The position numbers and the translations under genes are program-made. From Lycocorax pyrrhopterus obiensis (lineage: Eukaryota; Chordata; Aves; Passeriformes; Paradisaeidae): 64,000 nt of DNA. The notes beneath the pieces were generated by a model, which was not told the origin of the DNA, did no database searches, and was given only the letters and a program-made list of their open reading frames with translations. Location: NCBI GenBank assembly GCA_014706295.1, contig JACSVZ010000007.1:46886975-46950974 (forward strand). Reading direction: 5' to 3'. Below are positions 61,661 through 64,000 of this stretch, in pieces; positions within the stretch are counted from its first letter, which is position 1, and each line of letters opens with the position of its first letter.

Positions 61661-63425
61661 GATTACTAGAATCTAATGAAAATGGATCAAAAAGAGGCAG
61701 AATGATACAATGAGGGGGTAGAAATACACAGCATCTCTACTAAAAAAGTCCAACAGCAGGTCATCCAACGTCATAACAATGCACAGCTAATGAAAAGAGA
61801 GGGTGAGGAAAAGATCTGTTGCCATTCAAAACTAGGATGTGACTAATCACTACATGGCTAGAACTTCTGTTTGCAAACCACAGCTGACAGCCACACAGAG
61901 GAAGGCTGGACCTGCCTCCCAGAGAGCATTATCTAGGAGCAGTCTTAGAAAGCAGCTGACAGAGTCCAGCAATTTCTTAGATGTTGATGGCTAGACTAAC
62001 GTTCGGAGTGCGACAATAAATAGATAAATTGGAGCCGGCGGACAGCACTAACACCAGAGAGCACAGATGATATTTGTGGTTTTGGTTTTCACTAGAACCT
62101 AAGAAATGCTGACGCTAAAAAGAAATGGTTTATTTTGCCTGGAACACAATCACAAAATCATAGTATCTCAGGGAGGACAATCTCCTGTAGATTGAGCTGA
62201 AATTTGAAATATAAAAAGAAGACAGCTTTAAATAAAGTGCCTGGAAAGACCACAATTTAGGGGCCAGAGATTTGGCTGCTTATTTTTATTCCTTGGAAAA
62301 CAAAGTTCAATTAATTCCTAAACAGTTCACAGCAACAAGGAAAATCGTCTTAAGAAAAGCCGTGATTCAGACAAGCAAATTATTTTGTTGGAAATAGCCA
62401 AACCCTATCTCTGTGAGAATACACACAAATGCTCTGCCATTCTTTCTACCTGTCTTGCATATACCTCTGCTCCCCGTAAACATGCAATTTACCTCTCTGC
62501 AGTCTTGGACACAGAGGGGCACAAACGGAGAAGAGAACCACAGTTTGGTTTTAACCAAACTGAAAGTAGAGCCATTTCTTTCTCCTCTGTCTTTGTAGCA
62601 GGGTATTGGTTAGTTTCTGGTACTAGAACTTCCAACAGTAAACAATTTCAATGTTTTCTGAATAATTTTTTAAGTTATGTTTGCCCTAAAAGCAGAACAC
62701 TGCATGAGTCCTAGGGCAGATGATGCATGATTTCTTTCCCCCAACTTAGTCCAAGACAAGGAAAAATACACAGACTTCAGACAAGAAGGGAAATTAACTT
62801 ATTAGACATAGCCTATGGTTGCTCAACAGCAGAGCTATAAATGCCATTATCAGCAGAGATTCAAGAGTTCTTACTAGCATAAAGTGTGTTAGCTACTACC
62901 TTAAGCAACTAAACTTAAATGTACCTCAAACATCTTAACCAAGTAGTCACAGTGATAAAGTTCTAGGAAGAATATACAAAAGCACTATTATTTGCCAGCT
63001 AGCTCACATAATGGATATTTAAAAAGTAGGACAGAAATAACAACTCTTCCTCATTTGTCTCCTTTTGACAGAGAAACATAATTCTTTCTGTGACTGGCAC
63101 CGTTGTGTGGTTGTTTTGTGACAGCATAAAGATAATGGTGCAAAAGGAGAGTTACAAATAAGTGCTAAAGTTTGAAATCAAGAACAGACATCATGGAAAG
63201 CAGAATATGCACTTTTGCCAAGTCTGCTAAAGATCTCAAAAAGATGCACTGGTTTAACCTCACATTTTGATTTTATTTTTCAATAGCATCATCAACGTCA
63301 GATGAAAAGTTAATTCCCAGTAAAATTCCAGTACCTTGAAGCCTACAAAAAAAAGGATGGTCACAGGGCTAGCATTAAGGGGGGGAAAAAAAATGCATCA
63401 AAAGGAAAAATTATTCTACAAGTCA

Positions 63426-63465
63426 CCTTGGAGCATGTCAGCAGTCTCCTTGGAGCACATCAGCA
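63426..63465. repeat. Imperfect 22-base tandem duplication
   Basis: CCTTGGAGCATGTCAGCA at 63426-63443 recurs as CCTTGGAGCACATCAGCA at 63448-63465, 16 of 18 bases identical. Confidence 0.85.
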
Positions 63466-64000
63466 TAGAGAATTGTCCTAGTGACATCAAAGACTTTTGC
63501 CAGTAGACAGGCATTTTAAAAGGTGGATAAGGTCAGGCTTTCCAATTTTCTCACCTTACATCAAAAAAAATACAGTACATAAAATACATAAATATGCTTT
63601 AGCTAGCCCAGACAAATAAGGAGCCTCAACATGAGCATGAGTTTTACAGTATGACAAGTTAATGCTCTGAGGGGGCGTCTTCTGAAATCTTGATACAGAT
63701 CAGGCTTAAATACATTCCCCCTAAGGTCTCTCTGAAGAACAGCCTACATTAAATAACCTATGATCCTCTAAACCAATAAAATTATGGAGTGAACAAAGTT
63801 AAGATCTAACCTGAACACACCAAGACACTGTTTCTTCCTCATCTACCAGAACGCAAACCATTCTACACATCACAAGCTAGTTTGGTGATTCATGAAATCC
63901 TAGAGAACACACACTTGAAACCAGTAGCTTTGTAGGAATAACTTGCATTTTCATTCAGTACTAGTATCTCCTACACATACACAGCCAAGGCTGGACAGGG

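Noticed and set aside
62150..62195. ACAAAATCATAGTATCTCAGGG resembling the start of a minus-strand CR1
   Set aside because: The following bases do not continue the CR1 3' UTR, so the likeness is probably chance.
62367..62714. Overlapping open frames of 61-109 codons on both strands in intron 1
   Set aside because: No recognisable domain or splice context and several frames are open over the same bases, so they look like chance ORFs.

Overview
This is intronic and exonic DNA from a bird genome. It is AT-rich, has no bacterial-style gene packing, carries several CR1 LINE fragments whose 3' ends show the avian (ATTCTATG)n tail, and contains one solo LTR of a kind I know from avian endogenous retroviruses. 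All supportable protein coding is on the minus strand and belongs to a single gene, EML5 (echinoderm microtubule-associated protein-like 5, a long EML protein with three tandem HELP/WD40 modules). The choice of EML5 over its paralogue EML6 rests on peptides such as [32 protein letters not shown] and [19 protein letters not shown], compared with my memory of the vertebrate proteins. No alignment was run. The species is not determined.

Layout: transcription runs right to left. From 47315 down to 558 I could place 24 coding exons. Each is bounded by AG and GT, and all join in one frame with no frameshift or stop (3478 coding bases: one base of a split codon plus 1159 codons). They are numbered e2 to e25 because the family needs one upstream coding exon (start codon plus most of the first HELP motif), which I could not find. 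It probably lies beyond base 64000, so 47316-64000 is read as part of intron 1. Exons e2-e11 encode the WD40 propellers of module 1. Exon e12 and most of e13 encode an acidic then basic linker. The end of e13 and e14 encode the second HELP motif, and e14-e25 encode most of module 2. The rest of module 2, the next linker and all of module 3 lie left of the window.

The introns hold the mobile DNA. There are CR1 pieces at 2294-2566 (-), 6062-6970 (+), about 18320-18480 (-), 35040-35443 (+) and 60462-60776 (-), a solo LTR at 41944-42513 (+), and a possible ancient amniote repeat near 26690-26810. There are also homopolymer runs, a G-quadruplex-capable tract, and small palindromes and tandem repeats. 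I saw no tRNA, rRNA, CRISPR array or second protein gene.

I found no undescribed biological system. The observations most worth checking concern EML5 RNA processing: two in-frame donor sites exactly 60 nt apart at e7, inverted CR1 copies flanking e21-e23, a possible intronic polyadenylation signal after e21, a U-rich tract behind the donor of the frame-neutral exon e22, and a potential intronic G-quadruplex.
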